In this document: in pieces, positions 23,096 through 29,873 of the stretch
How the letters are laid out: each line of letters opens with the position of its first letter
Numbering within the stretch: position 1 is the first letter of the stretch
IMG/VR virus record: IMGVR_UViG_3300002180_000027
Span: 1 to 40,871 of that record
Strand: one strand, 5' to 3'
Source: a virus
Length of the DNA stretch: 40,871 nt
The notes under the pieces: model-generated
Seen by the model: only the letters and a program-made list of their open reading frames with translations
Told to the model about the DNA's origin: nothing
Database searches by the model: none
Program-made: the position numbers and the translations under genes

Positions 23096-24361
23096 TTAGT
23101 TTGTTAAATACTCACTTAACGTTAAATCAGTTAAACACCAATCAGATTGACGTTCGCCGTCAGCGCACATATCCCGCTTTATTAAATCTTGATTAATGTA
23201 ATCGAAATTAACTACCGCCGAACCGTCGCATTCGTCAGAATTAAGCGGAGTGTTGATAGCTGTACAGTTTTCAGTTCTTACATTCTCGTATTGAGGCTTA
23301 ATCATAAACCCCTTACCAACATCTTTAATATACCAGTTTTTTAGTAAAATATCGTTTGAAGCTGTTCTTGCTTTTTGATCTGCTCTGAACGCAACATTAT
23401 TTCCAGTGTCGGGATTATGGTTAACTACAATATTACCTAAATATTGCACTCTTAGATTTTCTTGCTCTGTCGTTGAACTCATAGCGAAGTCCCCAAGATG
23501 CTCCATATACGTCTCAGGCTTGCCGTAATCGATTGATAGATTGCCCTGCCAAACCATATCAATACAGCTGTAATTTGAAAACGTGGCGTTTGGCTCTGTT
23601 GGTTCATTTGGAGCGGTTGAATCCCACCTAGCTACATTATCTTTAAAAGTAATATTGTTGCCGCCAAAGCATTGCACAATATATCGACCTTCTCCGTAAA
23701 ACCATGAATTACCAACAAAATGACCACTCCCAGTAACTTTTAACGGTATTTTGTGTTTATGGCTTCCTCCATGAGAGCAAGATGTGTTGATTAGCGTGTT
23801 ATTCGTTCCGTTGATCTCGCAAGCGTCTGACGTGCTGCTATTTGGGCTGTGCACTTTAATACCATCAACTGTAGAGCCTTCACCATTCATTGATAAAACA
23901 GCACTCCAAGGCTTATCACCTCCGACAAATTCAGCACCCCCAATAAATTCAGATACAATTGATATGCCGGATACCACATCTAGAGCGCCTACATACAACC
24001 CAGATTCCAAGCATAAATCGCCTGATATTGATAAATAGTTGGACGGATTTGCATTAACCGTGCATCGACTACCTGATGCTGGAGGATCAACTGGGATTGG
24101 TGGTATTTCTGGATCTGGCTCTGGTAGCGTCACAGCGATATTATTAACAACAATTGTAGCGTCAGGCCTAACTAGGTAATACACCCCATCAGGAAGCCTG
24201 CTAGCCTTCTCCATAGCCTCAACCTCTGACGTTGAGCGAGATACATTAGGTATTTCAACGCCATTTTCATCAACCAAGATCATTAAGGGCCTAGTTATGC
24301 CTACCTCAGAAAAGACATTAAAGCTAACAAAAATAGCGATCGTTAATATTAGGTATTTCAT
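23096..24361 (-). CDS. Exported right-handed beta-helix protein
   Basis: A 421-residue protein with a clear Sec signal peptide (MKYLILTIAIFVSFNVFS, then EVG). A short N-terminal domain (about 20-80) and a proline-rich linker (PEPDPEIPPIPVDPP) lead into a parallel beta helix (about 100-380: SGLYVGALDVVSGISIVS, NNTLINTSCSHGGSHKH, GNNITFKDNVARWDS, DILLKNWYIKDVGKGF). This fold is shared with pectate lyases and phage spikes. No lyase catalytic set is obvious. A signal peptide on a phage beta helix is unusual: the protein should act in the periplasm or outside the cell, not in the virion. It overlaps the ParB-like gene by ATGA. Confidence 0.65.
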   Translation of the reverse strand: MKYLILTIAIFVSFNVFSEVGITRPLMILVDENGVEIPNVSRSTSEVEAMEKASRLPDGVYYLVRPDATIVVNNIAVTLPEPDPEIPPIPVDPPASGSRCTVNANPSNYLSISGDLCLESGLYVGALDVVSGISIVSEFIGGAEFVGGDKPWSAVLSMNGEGSTVDGIKVHSPNSSTSDACEINGTNNTLINTSCSHGGSHKHKIPLKVTGSGHFVGNSWFYGEGRYIVQCFGGNNITFKDNVARWDSTAPNEPTEPNATFSNYSCIDMVWQGNLSIDYGKPETYMEHLGDFAMSSTTEQENLRVQYLGNIVVNHNPDTGNNVAFRADQKARTASNDILLKNWYIKDVGKGFMIKPQYENVRTENCTAINTPLNSDECDGSAVVNFDYINQDLIKRDMCADGERQSDWCLTDLTLSEYLTN

Positions 24362-24711
24362 TTATCACTCCTAACTCTGCATGGCTCTGGATTTTTGTCA
24401 AATCTAACCGCTTTTATCGATTTCATATTGTTTAACAGAGCGTGCATTATTCGATGCCTTCCATCCATAATCTCCCCGTCTTCATCCAGAATAATAGGGT
24501 AGCTCATATCTGCATCATTAACGCAACGCATGTGAGACACCATCTCTCTAAGTGTTAAATGCTCATATTTATTATAGACATTTAAATGCTTGAGAGGCAG
24601 GTCGAAAGATTTAAGGTCTTTTGCTAAAGTTATTAACCTAGCTACAAACCACTCGTTATAGCCAAGCCTACACATTTGACCTTCTTCTATCGTTATAAAT
24701 CTCTCAATCAT
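24358..24711 (-). CDS. ParB/Srx-like nuclease-fold phage protein
   Basis: A 117-residue protein with a ParB-N/sulfiredoxin-like core near the end: YPIILDEDGEIMDGRHRIMH, then A-L-L. The GRHR motif binds nucleotide in this fold. The N-terminal part (YNEWFVARLITLAKDLKSFD, then HLTLREMVSHMRCVNDADM) matches small phage ParB-like proteins. Possible roles are DNA binding or nucleotide hydrolysis; none is established. It overlaps the genes on both sides. Confidence 0.65.
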   Translation of the reverse strand: MIERFITIEEGQMCRLGYNEWFVARLITLAKDLKSFDLPLKHLNVYNKYEHLTLREMVSHMRCVNDADMSYPIILDEDGEIMDGRHRIMHALLNNMKSIKAVRFDKNPEPCRVRSDK

Positions 24712-24991
24712 TTCGCCTCCTATCGGCTGGCTGAGAAAGCGCTAAGCCACGGGCAGTTTTAGCTGCCTTTGATGTGTTTGAACTGTAAAGCGCTCTTAAT
24801 GCCGCATTACGCGACTTTTCGGTTATATTTCCAACAATCCCCACCACCTCTATTTGGCCTTTATTTCTTTTTAGTTGAAGCTCACCTAAAGCTTTTAGTT
24901 GTCGTTGAGCCTCATCTGACTTTAGAATTTCCGAGGATTTAACATGGATCACGCCAGCGCCCTCGATATTTATTTTTGGTTTGTAGCTCAT
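24704..24991 (-). CDS. Hypothetical protein
   Basis: A 95-residue basic protein that I do not recognise. Its N-terminus is beta-like (PKINIEGAGVIHVKSS) and the rest helical (EAQRQLKALGELQLKRNKG; SRNAALRALYSSNTSKAAK). The ATG shares one base with the stop of the lipoprotein gene (TGATG), and it overlaps the ParB-like gene downstream by 8 nt, so it is part of the lysis-to-accessory operon. Confidence 0.5.
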   Translation of the reverse strand: MSYKPKINIEGAGVIHVKSSEILKSDEAQRQLKALGELQLKRNKGQIEVVGIVGNITEKSRNAALRALYSSNTSKAAKTARGLALSQPADRRRND

Positions 24992-25239
24992 CAGTTTGCG
25001 TCTGGGTTAAAGTCGTCCACTGAATTACAAAGATCTGTCCAAATCTTAGATTTTTCAGGCGAGCCATAATGTCTCCGTATCGAACCCACGCTAGCCCCAT
25101 GACAGATAGTAAACTCAGCCGTATTGAGAGCTTCATCGTTAATTTCGCCCGCTTTATCTGCTAGGCCAATCAAGGTAGAGCAGCTCGATAAAAGCCCGTT
25201 TAATAGAAATGTCGCCAATACTAGCAATAGTTTTTTCAT
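24991..25239 (-). CDS. Outer-membrane-type lipoprotein, candidate o-spanin
   Basis: An 82-residue protein with a lipoprotein signal (MKKLLLVLATFLLNGLLSSC; LSSC lipobox, Cys20). The mature part (TAEFTICHGASVGSIRRHYG) matches a small phage lipoprotein family often found beside endolysin genes. Its place directly after the DUF5675 gene and single-TM proteins suggests a lysis role, possibly as outer-membrane spanin, although it lacks the proline-rich Rz1 pattern. Lipidation is a firm call; the spanin role is inferred. Confidence 0.6.
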   Translation of the reverse strand: MKKLLLVLATFLLNGLLSSCSTLIGLADKAGEINDEALNTAEFTICHGASVGSIRRHYGSPEKSKIWTDLCNSVDDFNPDAN

Positions 25240-25244
25240 GTGAA

Positions 25245-25625
25245 TTACCTTATTTCAATTGTGCCGGATGTTCCGGCTAGTTTAATTAACTTTTTTAATG
25301 TTGCTTTTGAATTGCTTACATCTGGTATTGAATCTCTGTTTATCCACCTAACCCCGTCGCCAATCAATATACAACCTTGAATTTGAGAGGTAAAGTTTCC
25401 TGCATGTAATTGGATGTATCGGCGCTTTGGCACGTCTCGAAGCTCTAACACAGGCCCATTGGATGGACTTTCTCTAAAATAATACTCGTAATTTCCAATA
25501 GGGATGCATGAAATATCTTGAACGTTGCCAATATCTGGAAGTTCTAGCGTGAAACATTGAAAGCCATTAAGCTCTAATCTGCCAATAGTGCAATCTTTGT
25601 TATGCCATCGGGTTATTTTGATCAT
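25245..25625 (-). CDS. DUF5675-type protein, candidate lysis enzyme
   Basis: A 126-residue protein matching the DUF5675 pattern: CTIGRLELNGFQCFTLELPD, then SCIPIGNYEY, VLELRDVPKRRYIQLHAGNF, QIQGCILIGDG and SIPDVSNSKATLKKL. H-x(8-10)-GCI resembles the His/Cys motif of YkuD L,D-transpeptidases; this is my inference. It lies in the lysis-like cassette between a TM/coiled-coil protein and a lipoprotein. No lysozyme, amidase or transglycosylase is found elsewhere in the window, making it the best endolysin candidate. It overlaps the upstream gene by 4 nt. Confidence 0.65.
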   Translation of the reverse strand: MIKITRWHNKDCTIGRLELNGFQCFTLELPDIGNVQDISCIPIGNYEYYFRESPSNGPVLELRDVPKRRYIQLHAGNFTSQIQGCILIGDGVRWINRDSIPDVSNSKATLKKLIKLAGTSGTIEIR

Positions 25626-25870
25626 CTATCCTCGGACTCCTCTAGCTTTTTAATGCGCTCTAAAGTGTATTTTTGAATGGCTGACAACTCTATAAGCTTG
25701 TCATTGTTTTTGATGATGTTCATCTGATTTCTTTCAATTGCGTCAATCTGCCTACTCATGGCCTCGGCGTAAGTGTCCAACTTGTTTGTGAATATGCCAA
25801 CACCAACAGCCGCCGCAACTAGGTTGGTTATGAAGAATATCGCTATTGGTATCCACCAGTTTTTATTCAC
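25622..25870 (-). CDS. Single-TM coiled-coil protein, candidate holin or inner-membrane spanin
   Basis: An 82-residue protein with an N-terminal TM helix (WWIPIAIFFITNLVAAAVGV, residues 5-24) followed by a coiled coil (LDTYAEAMSRQIDAIERNQM; TLERIKKLEESEDR). This layout fits either an Rz-type inner-membrane spanin or a small holin accessory. It lies directly before the DUF5675 gene and close to the lipoprotein gene. The function is inferred from layout and position only. Confidence 0.55.
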   Translation of the reverse strand: MNKNWWIPIAIFFITNLVAAAVGVGIFTNKLDTYAEAMSRQIDAIERNQMNIIKNNDKLIELSAIQKYTLERIKKLEESEDR

Positions 25871-26045
25871 TGGTTAATTTACTCATGGCTATTTTCATTC
25901 TTTTGATGTAACCCTCTTGGATTTGAATTACCTCTTCGGCCAACTCTGTATTTTGCTCTAGCTCGTCAATTACAGCCTCCGGCATATCTGACGTAGCTGT
26001 AGCATCAATTTTGCACAATAATATTTTACATCTTGCCGCGCTCAT
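25863..26045 (-). CDS. Small hypothetical protein in the lysis cassette
   Basis: A 60-residue protein with a short N-terminal hydrophobic stretch (CKILLCKIDATATSD) and an acidic helix (AVIDELEQNTELAEEVIQIQ). It is not recognised. It overlaps both neighbours (20 nt and 8 nt) and is therefore coupled to the TM proteins on either side. Confidence 0.5.
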   Translation of the reverse strand: MSAARCKILLCKIDATATSDMPEAVIDELEQNTELAEEVIQIQEGYIKRMKIAMSKLTSE

Positions 26046-26328
26046 CTTTCACCTTTAATTTATTTGGGTTTGTTGGGCCTGTCGTCAAATCACCTGGTTC
26101 GATGATGCCCTGCCTTATTAAAATTGCATTCTGGTCTTGTACGTGCATTTGCAGTATTCTAACCTCAGTTTTTGTTTCTTTAAACGTTTCTTGCAGTGCT
26201 GACAAACTAACCACAAGCCAAGCCAGCAATGTTGATATAAAGAACGAGAATACTATTAAGCCCACAAGGTAGCCTTTGTGCTCATCGTGAATTACGATAG
26301 TGCTCGAAGACCGCCTTTCCTTGTCCAT
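26026..26328 (-). CDS. Single-TM phage protein, holin-like
   Basis: A 100-residue protein with a cytoplasmic N-terminus, one TM segment (YLVGLIVFSFFISTLLAWLV, about 20-39) and a coiled coil (LSALQETFKETKTEVRILQM), then a proline-rich tail (EPGDLTTGPTNPNK). It resembles small phage membrane proteins coded in front of endolysin genes. A holin or antiholin role is plausible; one TM helix makes a class III-like topology. It starts 7 nt after the stop of the 55-residue gene. Confidence 0.5.
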   Translation of the reverse strand: MDKERRSSSTIVIHDEHKGYLVGLIVFSFFISTLLAWLVVSLSALQETFKETKTEVRILQMHVQDQNAILIRQGIIEPGDLTTGPTNPNKLKVKDERGKM

Positions 26329-26334
26329 TCTACA

Positions 26335-26502
26335 TTATGCTGCTTTTAGTGTTTGAAGGTTATAAAATTCTGAGACAATAATATCATTAAGCCGCGCTAT
26401 TGCTAGCGCAGTCTGAATACCGCCAATACCAACAAAGATAGGTATCTCTCCATTCTCTGTGTATATTCGCCAGCTTGAACTTTGGCAAATGACATAATGC
26501 AT
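26335..26502 (-). CDS. Small hypothetical protein (55 aa)
   Basis: A 55-residue frame (MHYVICQSSSWRIYTENGEI..., IGGIQTALAIARLNDIIVSE) ending just before the next gene. Its composition is protein-like. Its Shine-Dalgarno is weak. A competing out-of-frame ATG 14 nt upstream (26516) has AAAGG 7 nt before it but gives only 37 residues, so the two may overlap or the upstream one may be a leader. It is the first gene after the promoter at 26545-26573. Confidence 0.45.
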   Translation of the reverse strand: MHYVICQSSSWRIYTENGEIPIFVGIGGIQTALAIARLNDIIVSEFYNLQTLKAA

Positions 26503-26544
26503 TGTCTTGCTTTCATTTTAAGACCTTTGGTTTGTCGAGCTGGT

Positions 26545-26573
26545 ATTATAGCGGGTTTGGATGGCTATCTCAA
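26545..26573 (-). promoter_or_regulatory. Strong sigma70-like promoter for the lysis/late operon
   Basis: On the minus strand TTGAGA (26568-26573), exactly 17 nt, then a perfect TATAAT (26545-26550). It overlaps the end of the small lipoprotein gene and points into the lysis cassette. No matching promoter is seen for about 13 kb downstream, so it may also feed the morphogenesis genes. Confidence 0.65.
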
Positions 26574-26717
26574 ATTAGAAACTCTCCCACTCTTTCCCAT
26601 CCAGTGTTTGTTTGGCTTGAAATGCTTTGACGCGTGCGGAGGCGGCTGACCATATACAGCGAAATCGTTAGCGCAGCCAAGATAAAACAGTATTGTGAAT
26701 AACGTTGATTTGTACAT
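26565..26717 (-). CDS. Very small lipoprotein-like protein (50 aa)
   Basis: A 50-residue frame: basic start, hydrophobic core and a Cys at position 15 (MYKSTLFTILFYLGC), then a short mature part with GQPPPH and many basic residues. YLGC is a near-lipobox. Short, proline-containing lipoproteins next to lysis genes recall Rz1-type spanins, but it lies upstream of the holin-like genes. AAGGA lies 9 nt before the ATG, within an ACCAACC...AAGGA leader also seen at other genes. Confidence 0.5.
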   Translation of the reverse strand: MYKSTLFTILFYLGCANDFAVYGQPPPHASKHFKPNKHWMGKSGRVSNLR

Positions 26718-26783
26718 TGTTGTTTATCCTTTTTGGGTTGGTAGATTGCTATATATCGTCAACTCGCCGAAAATATGATTAAT

Positions 26784-26900
26784 TTATTTCTGTGTAGCGT
26801 GCACAGTTTTTCGATCTTCATCGTTATCCCCATTCTCATAAAGACCTAACAGAGCGTTTTTTAGATCGTCGCAAGTGTTTTCTATTTTATCCTCGGTCAT
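26784..26900 (-). CDS. Small acidic hypothetical protein (38 aa)
   Basis: A 38-residue frame (MTEDKIENTCDDLKNALLGL, then acidic YENGDNDEDR). The ATG overlaps the upstream stop (TAATG) with AAGGA 9 nt before. One predicted helix. Not recognised. About 65 nt follow before the small lipoprotein gene; I see no feature in them. Confidence 0.5.
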   Translation of the reverse strand: MTEDKIENTCDDLKNALLGLYENGDNDEDRKTVHATQK

Positions 26901-27166
26901 TATGTATATTCCTTATGGTTGGCCTTTTGTTCTTCGGCTATAGCATTCCAATCAAGCGCATACATCATATGCAAATCGAAACATTTTTGAGGTGTCTTGA
27001 ATGGCCAATATTTCAGATGGGACATATGCTCTTTACCCTCTTTAGTACAAGCATAATAAGGCCCGCCATATTCGTAACCGTCAGAAACATCTTCTCTATG
27101 AGAGCAATTCATGCAGCTTGTTAAAACTGGATCACCATTAAAATCTTCCACGAATTCGATCTTCAT
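26900..27166 (-). CDS. Small cysteine-containing phage protein
   Basis: An 88-residue protein with Cys residues in SCMNCSHRED, YYACTKEG and QKCFDLHMM, spaced as for a zinc site. The C-terminus ends EEQKANHKEYT. It resembles conserved hypothetical phage proteins but I assign no function. A TAAGGA sequence lies about 8 nt before the ATG inside the repeated ACCAACC...AAGGA leader. Confidence 0.55.
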   Translation of the reverse strand: MKIEFVEDFNGDPVLTSCMNCSHREDVSDGYEYGGPYYACTKEGKEHMSHLKYWPFKTPQKCFDLHMMYALDWNAIAEEQKANHKEYT

Positions 27167-27218
27167 TCCTCTATTCCTTATGGTTGTTGGTTAAAATTAG
27201 TTATGTTCTTTCCGTCCT

Positions 27219-27626
27219 TTAATTTTGCTCAAACCAAAATACGACTGGTTGAGTTATTTCTTTGATTAATCCAAACCTTTCCGCGGTTCTAAAATTTACG
27301 CTAGTTTTTCTTGCTCGATTCACTTGTAGAGAAATCTCTCGCCGAAACTCTTCAATTGATAAAACGCTTTTGAATAAGTTGCATGGCGCACATGATGGAA
27401 CCATATTATCCAGCGTGTGATTTTGTGGTTTTTGCATACCGGAGCCAATAAGCTTTTTTATCGAGGATGGGATTTTGCCAAAATCATTGCTTTTTGATTT
27501 GTAAGTTGTAGTCCTTAAAACTGGTTCAAAGTGATCTATATGCCAACCTTTTTCTGGAAGGTGCAATCCACAATACCAGCAAACCCCATTAGATTTCGCT
27601 CTTATTAATTCTCGCTGAGTGGCCAT
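27219..27626 (-). CDS. HNH endonuclease
   Basis: A 135-residue protein with CWYCG (16-20), GWHIDHFEPV (27-36), a central DNMVPSCAPCNLFKS and a helical end. The two CxxC pairs bind the structural zinc, and the H-N-H set (H31, N76-region, H-less third position replaced by the FKS helix) follows phage zinc HNH domains. It is far from the terminase genes, so a packaging role is less likely; it could be a homing or nin-region nuclease. It is preceded by the ACCAACCATAAGGAATAG leader. Confidence 0.75.
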   Translation of the reverse strand: MATQRELIRAKSNGVCWYCGLHLPEKGWHIDHFEPVLRTTTYKSKSNDFGKIPSSIKKLIGSGMQKPQNHTLDNMVPSCAPCNLFKSVLSIEEFRREISLQVNRARKTSVNFRTAERFGLIKEITQPVVFWFEQN

Positions 27627-27707
27627 TATCTATTCCTTATGGTTGGTTAGGTGTTCGTGGTTAGTTTCTTGGTTCATCTGTTAACTTTTACCAACTACTT
27701 AGGATTG

Positions 27708-28268
27708 CTAGGTAGTTCGTTTTGCATTTAATGCCTTAATTTTGCTTTTGTATTCTTCCTCGATTTGTAAATAATCGTCGCAAGTATATTTTTTGTTGAT
27801 TACTAGAGTTAACGCATCAAACCTTTTTATACCTATTCGTTCGATCAATCGTGGTGTGTATTCGGCTATATTTCCTGATAGGTGGTTATTGCATGGGCTG
27901 CATTGTTTATGGCAATTATCCTCATTAAACCTTAAATCAGATCTTGCGCCCACCGTTTTAAAGTGTCCCGCATGCCATTGACCCTTCCACAACTCAGTCT
28001 TATCGCAACTAATACAGCCCTTGTTAATGTCTCGCACCCTAATAAACCGGTTGAAATACTCTTGTGCGACCCTTTTTCTAAGTTTTATATCGCTAGCATA
28101 AAATACTTTTTTTCTTGCTACGTGTTTCTTTTTAGCCTTTTTAATGTCCTTCTGTCGATTCCATTCTATAGCGCAAGTAGGAGAGCAAACCCTAGCAGTC
28201 GTACTAAACGGTATGAATTCACCACTGCATATAGCGCATGCTTTGGGCTTTATCTCCTTGCTGTTCAT
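27708..28268 (-). CDS. ninG: NinG (Rap)-type recombination nuclease
   Basis: A 186-residue protein. The N-terminal zinc ribbon has ACAICSGEF and RVCSPTCAIEW (C-x2-C...C-x3-C). A helix rich in K follows (DIKKAKKKHVARKK). The C-terminal HNH-like core has GCISCDKTE, WHAGHFKTVGA, FNEDNCHKQCSPCNNHLSGN. This arrangement is characteristic of lambda NinG/Rap, a structure-specific endonuclease that resolves D-loops and Holliday junctions during phage recombination. The length fits (lambda: 204). The ATG overlaps the upstream stop (TAATG). Confidence 0.85.
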   Translation of the reverse strand: MNSKEIKPKACAICSGEFIPFSTTARVCSPTCAIEWNRQKDIKKAKKKHVARKKVFYASDIKLRKRVAQEYFNRFIRVRDINKGCISCDKTELWKGQWHAGHFKTVGARSDLRFNEDNCHKQCSPCNNHLSGNIAEYTPRLIERIGIKRFDALTLVINKKYTCDDYLQIEEEYKSKIKALNAKRTT

Positions 28269-28396
28269 TATTGGCTATTACCTTGAGCTAAACTACTATG
28301 AACATTATCCCAAAATATTCGATCACCAACAGTCATCAAATATCCCTCTCTCGACACATGCCACTCGTGATTGAATGGATACTCTAATCGTTTCAT
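28268..28396 (-). CDS. Small hypothetical protein (42 aa)
   Basis: A 42-residue frame (MKRLEYPFNHEWHVSREGYL, then MTVGDRIFWDN) between the NinB/Orf-like and NinG genes. GGAG lies about 9 nt before its ATG, and the stop overlaps the ninG start as TAATG. The H/W/Y-rich composition is protein-like. Not recognised. Confidence 0.6.
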   Translation of the reverse strand: MKRLEYPFNHEWHVSREGYLMTVGDRIFWDNVHSSLAQGNSQ

Positions 28397-28402
28397 TGTT
28401 AT

Positions 28403-28843
28403 TTACTCCTTATTGGCTGCTTTGATTGAAGCTTGCAAGTCAATTTTTTGGTTTTTATCAGGCCATGGAACGTGCATTCCATGCTCTGACAGCTTTAAAT
28501 TGATTGAATCGTATATTATCGGGTATTCGGTTGTTAGTGGCTTAGTGGTTGATTGCTGATTACATACAGCCATCTGCACGGGTCGCCATATTTCATCCTT
28601 AACAATATCTTTAGTCCATGAAACCTCAAAGCCTTCTTTAAAAAACTGCTTAAACGTCAAACCCTTTTCCCGCAATGCTTCTGCCACCCATCCACACCAT
28701 AGATTTAATGATGCGTTCTGAGTATTTGTTCTCTGCTTGCCGGTCTTAACATCTACTCTAAGATACTTATCTTTATCAAACATTTTTTTTAATTCTTCGA
28801 AATGCCTGTATAAAGACCTTTCACTGTCGATAATATCTTTCAC
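28403..28843 (-). CDS. NinB/Orf-like recombination mediator candidate
   Basis: A 146-residue protein. KTGKQRTNTQNASLNLWCGW (about 34-53) and DIVKDEIWRPVQMAVCNQQS (about 80-99), then YDSINLKLSEHG, follow a conserved phage family of the 'R[ST]xxQNAxLHxW' type. The RTxxQN-W motif recalls NinB/Orf, an SSB-interacting mediator in lambda Red recombination, but the overall match is partial. Its position in a nin-like block between HTH and NinG genes supports the guess. Confidence 0.5.
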   Translation of the reverse strand: MKDIIDSERSLYRHFEELKKMFDKDKYLRVDVKTGKQRTNTQNASLNLWCGWVAEALREKGLTFKQFFKEGFEVSWTKDIVKDEIWRPVQMAVCNQQSTTKPLTTEYPIIYDSINLKLSEHGMHVPWPDKNQKIDLQASIKAANKE

Positions 28844-29040
28844 TTGATAACCGTATAAGTCGCATAGGGTGAGTTTTTACCATTAGGCGTTAACACTGAA
28901 TCAATTCGCATGTTTGGACCTCTAAGCCTTCTAACCTGCTCCGCAAGGCCATAAATATTGAGCTTTCTAGCCGCTTGAGCTTTGGTGATACTTCCGTATC
29001 GATTTAAGTGAGCTTGTAATAGCTGTATTTTAGTTTTCAT
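28840..29040 (-). CDS. Small winged-HTH DNA-binding protein
   Basis: A 66-residue protein fitting a minimal winged helix: helix 1 (IQLLQAHLNRYG), helix-turn-helix (SITKAQAARKLNIYGLAEQV), then a basic wing (RRLRGPNMRIDSVLTPNGKN) and a final strand (YATYTVIK). Similar small proteins are common in phage early operons and may regulate them. It overlaps the upstream gene by 11 nt. Confidence 0.65.
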   Translation of the reverse strand: MKTKIQLLQAHLNRYGSITKAQAARKLNIYGLAEQVRRLRGPNMRIDSVLTPNGKNSPYATYTVIK

Positions 29041-29368
29041 GCTTCATCCTAATTCCAATGATTGCTTTAACGTGAGACTCTAAATAATTATGAAACACTT
29101 CGTCAATTGTTGCCATATTTTTTAGCTTAGACTTTCCGCTTGCTTTGATCTTAAATATCCTATCTGATGGCGTTTTAACTTTGCAGCGTTTAATTTTTTC
29201 TTTTACTCCAATAACTGCTAACTTGTCAAACAGCCTTCTTTCTCGGCCTCTGATTTTTTCGGTTTTCGCGTGCTTTGGAATTTCACCACTTTCTACAAGC
29301 TTGTCGAACTTGGTTATTCCGACTTCAAGCAGTCTTGCAGCTCTTGATCTTGTTATTAAAACAGCCAT
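29030..29368 (-). CDS. MerR/excisionase-like HTH protein
   Basis: A 112-residue protein when started at the ATG at 29368, which has AGGTGG 5 nt upstream and follows the previous TGA. Residues 1-45 (LITRSRAARLLEVGITKFDK, then LVESGEIPKH) form a MerR-type winged helix like those in excisionases and terminase-like small subunits. The rest is basic and helical. An earlier non-ATG start (29419) would add 17 residues inside the upstream gene and is unlikely. Confidence 0.6.
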   Translation of the reverse strand: MAVLITRSRAARLLEVGITKFDKLVESGEIPKHAKTEKIRGRERRLFDKLAVIGVKEKIKRCKVKTPSDRIFKIKASGKSKLKNMATIDEVFHNYLESHVKAIIGIRMKHEN

Positions 29369-29369
29369 T

Positions 29370-29720
29370 TCAACCACCTTTGTTTGTTGGCTTTGTGTTG
29401 CACTCAACAAATTCACCAACCTTATTTAGGCTATAATACGTATCTGCTTTAAGTTTTTTTCCGTCGATTATTGCTGACTTGATATGTATTAATTTAAAAT
29501 ATTTATCGCGATAAACTAATACTATTGCGCTACCAACAACGGCTTTTGCTTTTGAATCTTTACCAGAAGCCATAGCAATCGAATGATTGCCGGTATTGCT
29601 GGCTGCTGAATAATCGCCGGTATTGCTGGCGTGGCTTTTTTCTCCTTCTTGATATTTAAACTCTCGACACGTTAGGTCCTTATTAAACCCTTTGTATGTG
29701 GTTTTCTTTTTGTCGCCCAT
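29370..29720 (-). CDS. DUF7666-like phage protein with short beta-helix repeats
   Basis: A 116-residue protein. The start (TYKGFNKDLTCREFKYQEGE) matches the phage 'KGF...L.CRGFQYE.G' module. The middle has SNTGDYSAASNTGNHSIAMA repeats with G/N/A turns, as in short left-handed beta helices, and the C-terminus is beta-rich (VVGSAIVLVYRDKYFKLIHI). The function is unknown. AAGG lies about 10 nt before the ATG. Confidence 0.55.
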   Translation of the reverse strand: MGDKKKTTYKGFNKDLTCREFKYQEGEKSHASNTGDYSAASNTGNHSIAMASGKDSKAKAVVGSAIVLVYRDKYFKLIHIKSAIIDGKKLKADTYYSLNKVGEFVECNTKPTNKGG

Positions 29721-29726
29721 AATGTT

Positions 29727-29873
29727 TTACCTTTTTGTAAGATTGTTTACTAAATATATATGTCGGCGAAGCTGGGCCGGAATTTCACCAGCATAATCCA
29801 GGTTATTAATCTGTCGCTTTCCACCGCGTGAAGACCGGTGGTGATTCATTAAGCTACCAACTTCACCGCACAT
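29727..29873 (-). CDS. Possible small basic protein (48 aa)
   Basis: A 48-residue frame (MCGEVGSLMNHHRSSRGGKR...; NLDYAGEIPAQLRRHIYLVN) that runs up to the next gene and reads like a real basic protein. It has no convincing Shine-Dalgarno at the ATG (29873), at an earlier GTG (29903) or at the next ATG (29849). The DNA is richer in G+C than its surroundings and contains a CCACCG/CGGTGG hairpin (29821-29841). It may be coding, structured RNA or both. Confidence 0.35.
   Translation of the reverse strand: MCGEVGSLMNHHRSSRGGKRQINNLDYAGEIPAQLRRHIYLVNNLTKR

Noticed and set aside
24939-25136. A 65-codon frame overlapping the lipoprotein gene, considered as an embedded spanin
   Set aside because: It has no TM or lipobox pattern, no Shine-Dalgarno, and mirrors the codons of the overlapping gene; it looks like a frame shadow.
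27627-27707. A 15-codon frame (MNQETNHEHLTNHKE) before the HNH gene
   Set aside because: Its end is the recurrent ACCAACCATAAGGAATAG leader, so the apparent coding is probably incidental; a leader peptide is possible but unsupported.
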